A stretch of DNA of 54,832 nucleotides from Bacteroidia bacterium (GTDB lineage: Bacteria; Bacteroidota; Bacteroidia; B-17B0; Aurantibacillaceae): positions 1 to 54,832 of the forward strand of contig JADLER010000037.1 in the NCBI GenBank assembly GCA_020846025.1, given 5' to 3'. Of the stretch, positions 18,696 to 28,009 are shown piece by piece. A program made the translations under genes and the position numbers. Each line of letters starts with the position of its first letter. Positions within the stretch are counted from its first letter, which is position 1. Below the pieces are notes generated by a model. It was not told the origin of the DNA. It was given only the letters and a program-made list of their open reading frames with translations, and ran no database searches.

Positions 18696-20054
18696 TTAAA
18701 CCTCTGATTTTGGTGTTAAGGTCTCTCCTTCCCATTTTGCTACTACAGCACTTGCTACCGCGTTACCAATTACATTGATTGCTGAACGTCCCATGTCTAA
18801 TATTTGATCAATTGCTAATAATAATAGTAATCCTTCTACTGGAATGTGAAACATAGTTAACATACCTGCAATAACTACCAAAGAGGCTCTAGGTACACCT
18901 GCCATTCCTTTACTAGTTATTAATAAAATTAACATCATCTGTATTTGATCACCCATGGTCATTTCAATACCGTAGGCTTGTGCAATAAACACTGTAGCAA
19001 ATGTCATATACATAATTGAACCATCTAAGTTAAATGAGTAACCTAGTGGAAGTACAAAAGATACGATTCGGTTGCTTATTCCAAATTTTTCTAATTGTTC
19101 AATTGTTTTAGGCATGGCACTTTCTGAACTTGCTGTACTAAAAGCTAATAAGATTGGCTCTTTTATATAGGATAATAATGAAAAGAAATTAATACCTAAA
19201 ACTAAACATATTGTAAATAAGATACCAAACACAAAAAATAGTAACCCTCCAAAAAAACATGCAATAAGATACACATAGCCACCTAACACATCTAATCCTT
19301 GTTGTATGACAACAGCGGTAATAGCTCCGAAAATACCGATGGGTGCAAATCCCATTACGAAATTAGTTACCTTAAACATAATGTGAGATAAACTATCCAT
19401 AATATTTATCATGGGTTTGCCTATTTCGCCAATACTTGCAGCAGCTATACCAAAAAACAAGGCAAAAACTACAATTGGTAATATCTCGTTTTCGGCCATA
19501 ACTCTTACAATACTATCAGGAACAATATGAGCTATAAAGTTAGATGCTGTTTGTGTATTGGTTTTTACTCCTGCATCAGCAGAGTTAGGTGGAAGTTCCA
19601 ATGCCATTACTTTACCTGGCTCAAATAGGTTTACTAAAACTAAACCTAATGTAAGGGCTAATAAAGTAGCAAATGTAAAATAGATGATGGTTTTGCCTCC
19701 AATTCGTCCTACACTTTTAAAATCGCCCACTTTAGCCACACCCATAACGAGTACAGATAATACCAATGGTGCAATAATCATTTTTATGAGTCGTAAGAAA
19801 ATATCACTCAAAATTGAAAAGTTAGAAGCTACATTTTTCTTTATTTTTTTTAATTGTGATACATATAATTGTTCGCTAGCGTGTAATATTTGTTGTTCAA
19901 TTTCAGGATTACCTTTTGATAGGTGTTTGATGTAGCTTGTTTCTAGTTTAGGAATTTCGTTTGTGATAGATTTATTAATTCCATAGCCAATTATAATTCC
20001 TAATATCATAGAAATTACAATAATTGTTATGAGCCTATTTTTTTTACTAAACAT
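18696..20054 (-). CDS. Dicarboxylate/amino acid:cation symporter (DAACS family)
   Basis: A 452-residue membrane transporter of the glutamate/dicarboxylate family (GltP/DctA fold). Visible marks are the re-entrant loop SESAMPKTIEQLEKFGI, the NLDGSIMYM segment of TM7, and the C-terminal GVPRASLVVIAGML and DRSAINVIGNA-like (DMGRSAINVIGNAVAS) sodium/substrate site. An extra stretch of about 40 charged residues lies after TM1 (residues 30-70), probably periplasmic. It imports glutamate, aspartate or C4-dicarboxylates with sodium or protons; substrate cannot be chosen from the sequence. Confidence 0.92.
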   Translation of the reverse strand: MFSKKNRLITIIVISMILGIIIGYGINKSITNEIPKLETSYIKHLSKGNPEIEQQILHASEQLYVSQLKKIKKNVASNFSILSDIFLRLIKMIIAPLVLSVLVMGVAKVGDFKSVGRIGGKTIIYFTFATLLALTLGLVLVNLFEPGKVMALELPPNSADAGVKTNTQTASNFIAHIVPDSIVRVMAENEILPIVVFALFFGIAAASIGEIGKPMINIMDSLSHIMFKVTNFVMGFAPIGIFGAITAVVIQQGLDVLGGYVYLIACFFGGLLFFVFGILFTICLVLGINFFSLLSYIKEPILLAFSTASSESAMPKTIEQLEKFGISNRIVSFVLPLGYSFNLDGSIMYMTFATVFIAQAYGIEMTMGDQIQMMLILLITSKGMAGVPRASLVVIAGMLTMFHIPVEGLLLLLAIDQILDMGRSAINVIGNAVASAVVAKWEGETLTPKSEV

Positions 20055-20094
20055 AAATAATCATTTGTTTGAATTAATGAATTACAGATTTGAT

Positions 20095-21174
20095 TTATAA
20101 TGTTGCGCTTCGTTGTTTTAATAAGTTATCTACTATTACTAAGGCAGCCATACTTTCTACGATAGGAACTGCCCTTGGTAAAACACAAGGATCGTGGCGC
20201 CCTTTTCCTTGTACAGTGGTCGCATTTCCATTCATATCTACGCTTAATTGTTCTTGCATAATGGTAGCAACAGGTTTAAAAGCAACATTAAAATAGATGT
20301 CTTCGCCGTTACTAATACCGCCTTGAATCCCTCCACTAAAATTTGTTTTGGTTTTAATTTTATTTTCTTCGTTTATAAAAACATCATTTAGTTCAGAGCC
20401 TTTATAGTTAATTGAACTAAACCCTGCACCATATTCAAATCCTTTTACGGCATTTATACTTAGCATGGCTTTTCCTAAATCAGCATGTAGTTTATCAAAC
20501 ACAGGTTCTCCCAAACCAATGGGAGTTCCTTTAATTACACAGCTAATTATGCCTCCAATGGTGTCACCGTTTTTTCTTATTTCTTCAATATAACTAATCA
20601 TTTTATTAGCAATTTCTTCATCTGGACACCTTATAATGGATTCTTCGGTTTTTGATAAATTAAGTTCGGTATAGGGCTTTTCTAATTTAATAGTTCCTAC
20701 TTGGCTTACATAAGCTTGTATGCTAATTTGGTATTGATTTAAAATAAGTTTAGCTATGGCACCACCTACAATTCTACTAGCTGTTTCTCTTGCTGATGAG
20801 CGTCCTCCTCCTCGATAATCTCTAATGCCAAATTTTTGCTGATACGTAAAATCAGCATGCGAAGGACGATACACTTCTTTTAAATGTTCGTAATCTTTAC
20901 TCTTTTGATTATTGTTTTCTATAATAAAACCAATTGGATGTCCAGTTGTTATTTCATTAAAAACACCTGACAAAATTTTTACTTCATCATCTTCCTTACG
21001 TTGAGTAGTGATGTGCGATTGTCCAGGTTTGCGGCGTTGAAGCTCATTTTGAATAAATGCCATATCCAACTTCAATCCAGACGGACATCCATCAATAATT
21101 CCACCAATGGCTTCACCATGGCTTTCGCCAAATGTGGTTAAACAAAAAATATTACCAAATGTATTTGCCGCCAT
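20095..21174 (-). CDS. aroC: Chorismate synthase
   Basis: Chorismate synthase, 359 residues from the ATG at 21174; a TTG nine bases upstream is the longest alternative but has no support. The N-terminal [20 protein letters not shown], the [13 protein letters not shown] segment, [20 protein letters not shown], and the C-terminal [16 protein letters not shown] are all family signatures that contact FMN and EPSP. It converts 5-enolpyruvylshikimate-3-phosphate to chorismate using reduced FMN, the last common step to aromatic amino acids. A TATTTTTG box (21188-21181) ends only 6 nt before the ATG, so the transcript may be nearly leaderless. Confidence 0.96.
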   Translation of the reverse strand: MAANTFGNIFCLTTFGESHGEAIGGIIDGCPSGLKLDMAFIQNELQRRKPGQSHITTQRKEDDEVKILSGVFNEITTGHPIGFIIENNNQKSKDYEHLKEVYRPSHADFTYQQKFGIRDYRGGGRSSARETASRIVGGAIAKLILNQYQISIQAYVSQVGTIKLEKPYTELNLSKTEESIIRCPDEEIANKMISYIEEIRKNGDTIGGIISCVIKGTPIGLGEPVFDKLHADLGKAMLSINAVKGFEYGAGFSSINYKGSELNDVFINEENKIKTKTNFSGGIQGGISNGEDIYFNVAFKPVATIMQEQLSVDMNGNATTVQGKGRHDPCVLPRAVPIVESMAALVIVDNLLKQRSATL

Positions 21175-21274
21175 AAGTGTCAAAAATACTAAAAATAAAC
21201 GGGTATTTTTATAATAGATTTAAGATAGATGATAGAAAAAAATAAATATCTTGGCGTTTCTAAAAGCACAAGTG

Positions 21275-22525
21275 ATGTCAAATAAACTTTTAATAAAAAA
21301 TATAAAATCGTTAGTACAAGTAAGAGAGCCAGAAGTTCTAAAGGTAAGCGGACAAGACATGAAAACCTTACCTTGTATTGAAAATGCTTGGTTAGCAATA
21401 GATAATGGCTTAATTGCAGATTTTGGCTCTATGAGTGATTTTCCTGGTATTTTAGATTGGAAAGATTTAGAAGTGATAGATGCCGATGGGAAAATAGTTT
21501 TACCATGTTATGCTGATAGTCACACGCATATTGTTTATGCTGGAAATAGGGAAGGTGAATTTGTAGATAGAATAAATGGGTTAACCTACGAAGAAATTTT
21601 TGCACGTGGTGGGGGCATCTTAAATTCTGCTAAACGTTTGCATGAGGCCACTGAGGATGAATTATTTGAACAAGCCATGTTGCGGTTAAGAGAAATGATA
21701 AGTCAGGGAACAGGTAGTGTAGAAATTAAAAGTGGTTACGGACTTAGTGTAGATAGTGAGTTGAAAATGCTACGTGTTATAAAAAGAATAAAAGATTTAA
21801 ATATATTGCCAGTTAAAGCTTCTTTTTTAGGAGCACATGCCTTACCTCATAATTATAAAAATGATAAGCAAGGCTATATTCAATTAATAATTAACGAGAT
21901 GTTACCTATAATTGCGAAAGAAAAGCTAGCAGATTATATAGATGTATTTTGTGAACAAAATTATTTTACGCCCGAAGAAACCAAATTAATTTTAGAAGCT
22001 GGAAAAAAACTGGGTTTAATTCCTAAGGTTCATGCCGAACAGATGAGTCATTTTGGAGGTATAAAAGTAGGTGTGGAATGTAATGCCATTAGTGTTGATC
22101 ATTTAGAATATTGTAATGATGAAGATATTGCTCTATTAAAACAATCAGAAACTATGCCTACTGTATTGCCCGGCGCCGCTTTCTTTTTAAGTTTACCATT
22201 ACCGCCGGCACGAAAAATGATTGATGCTGGATTAGCAGTTGCATTTGCAAGTGATTATAATCCTGGAAGTAGCCCAAGTGGTAATATGAATTTTATGATG
22301 AGTTTGGGTTGTGTACAATACAAGCTTACTCCCGAAGAAGTGATAAATGCTTGCACATTAAATTCTGCCTACGCAATGCATTTATCGCATGAGGTAGGAA
22401 GCATTGCGTTAGGTAAAAAAGCAAATTTCTTTATAACCAAACCTATTAGTTCGTACGCCTTTATTCCTTATGCTTTTGGTAGTCAATTAATAGAAAGTGT
22501 GTATTTAAGTGGCATTAAGCAATAA
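21275..22525 (+). CDS. hutI: Imidazolonepropionase
   Basis: A 416-residue amidohydrolase-fold enzyme from the ATG at 21275 (an in-frame TTG at 21251 would add eight residues with no family support). Metal ligands are in LPCYADSHTHIVYAGNREGEF. Further HutI marks are GGGILNSAKRLHEATEDEL, KSGYGLSVDSELKML, HAEQMSHFGGIKVG and FASDYNPGSSPSGNM. It hydrolyses 4-imidazolone-5-propanoate to N-formimino-glutamate in histidine degradation. The other hut genes are not in the window. It is divergent from aroC and its 3' end meets the convergent ABC permease gene with 2 nt between. Confidence 0.95.
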   Translation: MSNKLLIKNIKSLVQVREPEVLKVSGQDMKTLPCIENAWLAIDNGLIADFGSMSDFPGILDWKDLEVIDADGKIVLPCYADSHTHIVYAGNREGEFVDRINGLTYEEIFARGGGILNSAKRLHEATEDELFEQAMLRLREMISQGTGSVEIKSGYGLSVDSELKMLRVIKRIKDLNILPVKASFLGAHALPHNYKNDKQGYIQLIINEMLPIIAKEKLADYIDVFCEQNYFTPEETKLILEAGKKLGLIPKVHAEQMSHFGGIKVGVECNAISVDHLEYCNDEDIALLKQSETMPTVLPGAAFFLSLPLPPARKMIDAGLAVAFASDYNPGSSPSGNMNFMMSLGCVQYKLTPEEVINACTLNSAYAMHLSHEVGSIALGKKANFFITKPISSYAFIPYAFGSQLIESVYLSGIKQ

Positions 22526-22527
22526 CT

Positions 22528-23766
22528 TTATTCAAAGCGTAAACTTTCAATTGGATCGAGTTGTGATGCTCTTTTAGCGGGCATATAACCACTAATGAGT
22601 CCTACGATAAAACAAATTGTAAAACCTAGAATAATCCAAGTCCAAGGAATAAAAAATGTTGAACTAAGGTTGAATGAAATTAAATTCGCTGCTAAAATTC
22701 CCATTACAATTCCAAAAAATCCGCCGCAAATACAAATCACAATACTTTCAATTAAAAATTGATTTTTAATTGTATTAGCTGTTGCACCTAATGCTTTACG
22801 AATACCAATTTCTCGAGTTCGTTCAGAAACCGAAACAAGCATAATATTCATTAATCCGATAGATGCACCTATTAATGTAATGATGCCAATTACGATGGCA
22901 CCCATAGAGGCTTTAGAGGTTAATCCAATGAGCATAGTAGCTAAATTGTCTGATCGTGTAATTTCAAAATTATCATCATCACCAACCCGTACTTTTCTAA
23001 TCTTTCTAAAAACACCTGTAGCCTCATCTATGGCAGGATCTAATAAAAGTGCGTTGGGCGTCATCACATTAATAGTAAAACTCATACCATTTCCTCCAAA
23101 ATATTGTCGGGCTGTGCTTAAAGGAATGATACATATTTTATCACCACCAAATCCCATACTATTTCCTTTACTTGAAAGTACTGCAATTACTTTGTATTTC
23201 CCTCCATTTAAGTTAATGTATTTATTCAGTGCTTTTTGTTTTCCCTTAAATAAAGCAAACTCTACATCTTTACCAATAATAATGACATGGGCACTATTTG
23301 TAATATCTAAGGGCGAAAAATTTCTACCATGTTCAATTTCGTATCCACTAATATCAATATAGTTCTCATCACTGCCAAATATTTGAATATTAGGGTTTGT
23401 TTTTTCTGATTCAAACTTTAGTCGGGCATTAAATGATGCCATGGCTGAGATAGAAGTTTTTGCAGGGAAATGATAAGCTTCTTTAAACCGTTCAGCTTCT
23501 TTATAAGCTATTGATGAGTAAGTTCGTTTTTTCTTTGAGGATTTTACACGCATAGCAGTACCACTATTTCGAATGGTAAAAGAGTTAGCTCCCATATTTG
23601 CAAAATTTGCATTAATGGATTCTTTCATCGCATCAATAGCGGATGAAATACCTACTAGTGCTGTAATTCCAAAAAAGATAATAAGCATAGTAAGATAAGC
23701 TCTTAGCTTATTTGCTTTAATAGAATTAATAGCAATTTTAATATTTTCATTTAATGAAAATGTCAT
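22528..23766 (-). CDS. ABC transporter permease (MacB/FtsX type)
   Basis: A 412-residue permease with the MacB layout: TM1 (about residues 20-42) after NIKIAINSIKANKLRAYLTML, a periplasmic domain of about 240 residues, then three C-terminal membrane segments of the FtsX domain, with SVSERTREIGIRKALGATANTI before TM3 and the end motif PAKRASQLDPIESLRFE. Such permeases work with a MacB-type ATPase and often a periplasmic adaptor to expel antibiotics, toxins or lipoproteins; neither partner is adjacent here, so it must pair with genes elsewhere. Confidence 0.9.
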   Translation of the reverse strand: MTFSLNENIKIAINSIKANKLRAYLTMLIIFFGITALVGISSAIDAMKESINANFANMGANSFTIRNSGTAMRVKSSKKKRTYSSIAYKEAERFKEAYHFPAKTSISAMASFNARLKFESEKTNPNIQIFGSDENYIDISGYEIEHGRNFSPLDITNSAHVIIIGKDVEFALFKGKQKALNKYINLNGGKYKVIAVLSSKGNSMGFGGDKICIIPLSTARQYFGGNGMSFTINVMTPNALLLDPAIDEATGVFRKIRKVRVGDDDNFEITRSDNLATMLIGLTSKASMGAIVIGIITLIGASIGLMNIMLVSVSERTREIGIRKALGATANTIKNQFLIESIVICICGGFFGIVMGILAANLISFNLSSTFFIPWTWIILGFTICFIVGLISGYMPAKRASQLDPIESLRFE

Positions 23767-23878
23767 TAGGTAAATGTAATTAAATAAATGTATAGAGACA
23801 TAAAAATATTAATCCAGTGTATTATTAATTTGAAAATTAATATTAAAATCGAATGTTTTATTAAGCTAGATTAGTGCA

Positions 23879-25267
23879 TTATTCATTCTCAGTTTGACCG
23901 TATAGAGCAGCTTCGTAATTCGGTTTCTTAATATATGCTGGGTTAATACTTTCTGGATTCATCGATCCAAAGACTTGCCAATATGCTTCCTTGGTCATTC
24001 CATCATAATCTATAATATTGTATTTGTACTGAAAAGTCTGAAATATATTTAAGAACATAAGTAAACAGAGGACTGTAACGCAAATTTTAAAAAGTATCTT
24101 CGATTTTTGGTGGATATAATAAATAAAACTTCCTAATGGAATTGCTAATAATGGATAAATGTCTATAAATGTTCTTTGCCCAAATGAACCACCGTACCAC
24201 CAGCACCACCAACTAGACACGAGAAAAATATATAATGGAAAAAGTATTAAAAAGGCGCTGATGAAAATTTTTGTTTTTTGTTTATATAGTGTGAAAATAC
24301 CTATTGATGCAATTAACATAATGGGTGTGTAGAGATACCAACCTTTTCTGTAACTTATTAAAACGTTGAGTATTTGAGGGTTCGAAAAATAAAAATTTTC
24401 ATTACCATAAGAAAATATTAGCCAATTTCCTGTAACGTATTTGTAATATAATAGTTGTGGGAAAATGAAGAAGCTAAAAACACAAACGAATAAAAGCACA
24501 TGGCTGTAGTGATTGAAAAAAAATAATATTCGATTTTTAAAATTTTGTAGGGATATTACATTATAAAGTAGGAACGGTAAAATGAAGAAAATATTTAAAG
24601 GTCTTATTAAAACCATCATTCCAAAACAGACGGCAATAACAATAAGGATTTTATTAGTTTGATTTTGATAGTATTTATGAGTGTAATATAGAAATATTGA
24701 AAATAAGGAGAAAGTATAAGCATGACTCATAGCCGATTCAACACAAGTGTAATAGAGTAGGTTTGTGCCAAAAAACACAAGTAGTAGAGTAATAGTTGTA
24801 ATTTTCTCTGAGAAAAATTGAAGCAATAATTTACGAAGATACCAAAGCCCGATAGCAATATAAATTAATCCCGAAAAATCAATCATACATTCGTAGATGG
24901 GAGAAAAACCATCGTTTGCAAAGCCTAATTTACTTGCTAATAAGTGAGCAATTAAAAAAAATGGAGCATATAACACTGCCATTCCCATTGTGTATTTAAT
25001 AACACGATTTCCTTTATCATCCTCAATATACCAATATTTAATCCCCGAACTTTTATTGTTATTTTCGGTTGTTACAAATTTTAAACTCACATCTTTATCA
25101 ATAAAAGTAGCGGGTAAGTAACTGTAATAAGAGGTAATATCCCATTTTATAACATCGTTATATTTGTATTTCGATAAATTAAGATGTACTTCGATAATGG
25201 TTATACAAGCTAATGCAATAACAAAGAGGCTTGGAAATTGAAAAATATATTTTAGAATATTTTTGAT
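23879..25267 (-). CDS. GT39-like polytopic glycosyltransferase with no standard start codon
   Basis: The first ATG/GTG/TTG in frame is the GTG at 25090, giving 403 residues. The frame stays open upstream to the desaturase stop at 25297-25295, and that upstream part reads as real protein: a membrane segment (FPSLFVIALACITIIEV) and WDITSYYSYLPATF, the conserved luminal loop of GT-C/GT39 enzymes with its catalytic-type Asp. Residues after it continue the family pattern, with about ten more membrane segments. The 5' end is therefore placed tentatively at ATC 25267 (462 residues, reading xKNILKYIF). It would use a polyprenyl-linked sugar donor. Possible explanations are a rare ATC/ATT start, a lost ATG, or a sequence error. 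Confidence 0.7.
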   Translation of the reverse strand: MKNILKYIFQFPSLFVIALACITIIEVHLNLSKYKYNDVIKWDITSYYSYLPATFIDKDVSLKFVTTENNNKSSGIKYWYIEDDKGNRVIKYTMGMAVLYAPFFLIAHLLASKLGFANDGFSPIYECMIDFSGLIYIAIGLWYLRKLLLQFFSEKITTITLLLVFFGTNLLYYTCVESAMSHAYTFSLFSIFLYYTHKYYQNQTNKILIVIAVCFGMMVLIRPLNIFFILPFLLYNVISLQNFKNRILFFFNHYSHVLLFVCVFSFFIFPQLLYYKYVTGNWLIFSYGNENFYFSNPQILNVLISYRKGWYLYTPIMLIASIGIFTLYKQKTKIFISAFLILFPLYIFLVSSWWCWWYGGSFGQRTFIDIYPLLAIPLGSFIYYIHQKSKILFKICVTVLCLLMFLNIFQTFQYKYNIIDYDGMTKEAYWQVFGSMNPESINPAYIKKPNYEAALYGQTENE

Positions 25268-25294
25268 GTGGACAAAGATATTAAAATCTATTTT

Positions 25295-26260
25295 TTATAG
25301 TCGTATCATTTTTTGCTGTTCATAATCCCACAATTTAAGACTCAAACAATCCCAAATAGCTTTTGGAGATAAAGAGGTTGTTTTTGGATTTTGTAATTCA
25401 GGAATAGCTTGCATGACCTCAGGCAATCTGTAAAAAGGAATCCTAGAGTTGAGATGATGAATATGATGATAGCCAATATTAGCTGTAAACCAGTGCATAA
25501 CGGTATTTAATTTCATGTAACTAGATGAATCAAGTGCAGCGCCTTCATAAGTCCATTCTTCATTTCCTACAAATGTTACAGTAGGAAAATTATGTTGGGC
25601 ATAAAATAAATAACTACCTAAAGCTCCTGAAATAAAGTGAGGAATAGCACATAACAAAATCCATGTTTGCCATCCCAAGAAGTAAAACACAGCTATTTGA
25701 TAGGCGAAATGCATTATTAAAGCAATGAGTGAATCAATATTTTTACTAAAACGGTTGATAATAGATTTTACACACATACCATACATAAAGGTAAAAATAT
25801 ACCCAAATAAAATAGTGAGTGGATGTCTGATAAATAAATAATGTAATTGTTCTTTTCTGCTCAATCTTTCAAATTTTTGTTTGGTGTAAATAGGATAAGA
25901 ACCAATACTTGCACTAAATAGTTTGGAATTGTTTTTATGATGGTAATCATGGCTAGCGCTCCATATACCAGTTGGCGCTAAAACATAAAATCCGAAAATG
26001 GTAAAAATGATGTCAGCAAATAGTGATTTGTTTAAAATTGCTTTATGTTGATGATCGTGATATATAACAAATAAACGAACGATAACTAAGCCCGCTAACA
26101 TGCTACAAATGAGTTTTAATGACCAATGGAAATTATATACAGTACCTACTAATAAAGCGATTAAGATGAGGTAGGTGCTTATTGTTAAAACCCAACTTTT
26201 TGATCGGTTTTCGATTGCAAATGGTTTGGTAGCTAGTATTAATTGTTTACCCTGTAACAT
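25295..26260 (-). CDS. Membrane fatty acid desaturase family protein
   Basis: A 321-residue integral membrane protein of the fatty acid desaturase/hydroxylase superfamily. All three histidine boxes that bind the di-iron centre are present: YHDHQHK near residue 68-74, HDYHHKN near 105-111, and HHIHHLN near 269-275 after GYHHIHH context. Four to six hydrophobic segments lie between them. It could introduce a double bond or hydroxyl group into an acyl chain, sphingoid base or carotenoid; the subfamily cannot be settled by eye. Its stop codon is in the same frame as the downstream GT39-like gene. Confidence 0.87.
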   Translation of the reverse strand: MLQGKQLILATKPFAIENRSKSWVLTISTYLILIALLVGTVYNFHWSLKLICSMLAGLVIVRLFVIYHDHQHKAILNKSLFADIIFTIFGFYVLAPTGIWSASHDYHHKNNSKLFSASIGSYPIYTKQKFERLSRKEQLHYLFIRHPLTILFGYIFTFMYGMCVKSIINRFSKNIDSLIALIMHFAYQIAVFYFLGWQTWILLCAIPHFISGALGSYLFYAQHNFPTVTFVGNEEWTYEGAALDSSSYMKLNTVMHWFTANIGYHHIHHLNSRIPFYRLPEVMQAIPELQNPKTTSLSPKAIWDCLSLKLWDYEQQKMIRL

Positions 26261-26275
26261 GCGAAGCGAATATAT

Positions 26276-26306
26276 AAAAAAAACACCGCATTAGAGCGGT
26301 GTTTTT
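26276..26306 (-). terminator. Intrinsic terminator after the S8 protease
   Basis: AACACCGC and GCGGTGTT form an 8-bp or longer stem (26282-26289 with 26296-26303) around a 6-nt loop. On the minus strand it is followed by a run of eight T. It lies 25 nt after the protease stop codon and separates that gene from the desaturase. Confidence 0.9.
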
Positions 26307-26330
26307 AAACGATGTTTTAACTTTTAGGTG

Positions 26331-27920
26331 TTATTTGACCATACTTTGAGCCATTTTCACAGCTTCATATAGATTAACAATACCTCCGTGTTTAGATAGC
26401 TCACTAAATTCAACCATTTCATCTCTTGAGCCTGGTTTAATTACTTTGGATTCTTTGTATGATTTGATAGAAGATTTAGTTAAAATTTTTATAATTTGTT
26501 TAGGAGTAAGGCTTGGAAAATATGATTTTAAAACAGCTGCACATCCTGCAACTACTGGCGCAGCCATACTTGTTCCACTTGCGTCTTTATATTGATTATT
26601 GTCTGGCACTGTAGAATGAATATCAACACCTGGGGCAAAAATATCAACGGTTTTTTTACCATAATTACTAAATGGAGCTACAATCTCGTCGCCAGGTTTC
26701 CAACTTAGTGCACCTACATCCATAAAGTTAGATGGAATCTTTCCGTTTTCCATTTTTTTACAAGGATAATGGATGATTTCATCAATATCATCCGAGTTGT
26801 TTCCCGCTGCATGAATTAATAATACGCCTTTACTTTCGGCATATTTAACGGCATCATCTACAGCTTTCTTATTTGAAGTGTATTTTTTTCCGAAACTCAT
26901 ATTTAATATACTAGCGCCATTATCAACAGCATAACGTATGGCGTTCGCAATATCTTTATCGCGCTCATCTCCATCAGGTACACAACGTAAACTCATTATT
27001 CTTACATTGTCGGCAATTCCATCTATGCCAATTCCATTATGGCGTGAAGCAGCAATAATACCAGCTACATGAGTGCCATGAAAAGCGCCTGGTCCTTTGC
27101 AATCGCCATTACCATAATATTTTTCAGTAACATCATTATAGTTATCACCTACAATTTCGCGAGAATTATAGTTTACGTCTAATCTCGTATTGTCCATTGA
27201 TTTTAAAGCTTCAGATAATTTTTCAATTAAATCTTCTATCTCCATTCCTGAAGAAGCTTGAGCAACAGCAATCATTTTACCTTGCATATCTTTCTTATCG
27301 TCAGATTTAAAGGCTTTAATATCCTCTAAAGTAACTTTCTCAACTCCTTTTTCTTTTTTAATTTTTTCTACAACACCGCTTACTGCTTCTTTTATAAACT
27401 TGTATTGATTCACTCTCGCTTCTTGTTCGGCTGTTTCTTTATCATAATCTGCCTTTACTTTTTGCCAATACTTAAATTCTTTTTTTTCGGCTTTAGTTTT
27501 CATATCAACTTCAGCTTTTCCGTCATATTTGTCTTTTAAGGATTTATAAACGCGGGCAATCTCTAGGTTGTCTTTTTCTACATTTCTACCGTCTTTGTTT
27601 CCTAAGAAATTCCAACCATGTATATCATCTACATAACCGTTTTTATCATCATCAATACCATTGTTAGGAATTTCGCCTACATTTGTCCACATCACATCTT
27701 TTAAGTCTTCATGGTTGTAATCTACGCCACTATCTAAAACGCCAACAATAATGGTTGTTGATTTTTTTCCTATTAATAGTTCTTTATACGTGCGTTCAGT
27801 ACTTACACCATTAACATTATCTATACTGGCATCTAAGTTAAACCAGTTATCAGGTCTTTTATTTTGAGCATTGGTTGTTGCTACAAAAAATAATGAGGCT
27901 AAGACAACTATTTTTTTCAT
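26331..27920 (-). CDS. S8 (subtilisin-like) serine peptidase
   Basis: A 529-residue exported subtilase with a signal peptide ending near residue 18 (TTNAQ). The catalytic triad is Asp63 (GVLDSGVDYNHEDL), His281 (FHGTHVAGIIAA) and Ser451 (GTSMAAPVVAG), with oxyanion Asn374 in HAAGNNSD. About 190 residues lie between Asp63 and the GDC segment before His281; most of this (about 115-255) is a Lys/Glu-rich, helical insertion absent from standard subtilisins. There is no C-terminal T9SS domain, so it probably stays in the periplasm or is membrane associated. Upstream (27947-27964) is the dyad TACGAT-N6-ATCGTA, which could be an operator. Confidence 0.93.
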   Translation of the reverse strand: MKKIVVLASLFFVATTNAQNKRPDNWFNLDASIDNVNGVSTERTYKELLIGKKSTTIIVGVLDSGVDYNHEDLKDVMWTNVGEIPNNGIDDDKNGYVDDIHGWNFLGNKDGRNVEKDNLEIARVYKSLKDKYDGKAEVDMKTKAEKKEFKYWQKVKADYDKETAEQEARVNQYKFIKEAVSGVVEKIKKEKGVEKVTLEDIKAFKSDDKKDMQGKMIAVAQASSGMEIEDLIEKLSEALKSMDNTRLDVNYNSREIVGDNYNDVTEKYYGNGDCKGPGAFHGTHVAGIIAASRHNGIGIDGIADNVRIMSLRCVPDGDERDKDIANAIRYAVDNGASILNMSFGKKYTSNKKAVDDAVKYAESKGVLLIHAAGNNSDDIDEIIHYPCKKMENGKIPSNFMDVGALSWKPGDEIVAPFSNYGKKTVDIFAPGVDIHSTVPDNNQYKDASGTSMAAPVVAGCAAVLKSYFPSLTPKQIIKILTKSSIKSYKESKVIKPGSRDEMVEFSELSKHGGIVNLYEAVKMAQSMVK

Positions 27921-27946
27921 AATTCATTTATTTGATTTATCAATGT

Positions 27947-27964
27947 TACGATTAATTTATCGTA
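27947..27964. repeat. Short perfect dyad upstream of the S8 protease gene
   Basis: TACGAT and ATCGTA are exact inverted repeats separated by six bases, 27 nt upstream of the protease start codon. This is operator-like geometry, but no regulator is known. Confidence 0.3.
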
Positions 27965-28009
27965 TAAGTTTGTTAAATAATGCAACTTGCTCAAAAACGT
28001 GATGGACGG

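Noticed and set aside
23823-23842. 20-nt AT-only near-palindrome between the GT39-like gene and the ABC permease
   Set aside because: Simple AT-rich sequence with a two-base loop; such matches are frequent in this genome composition.
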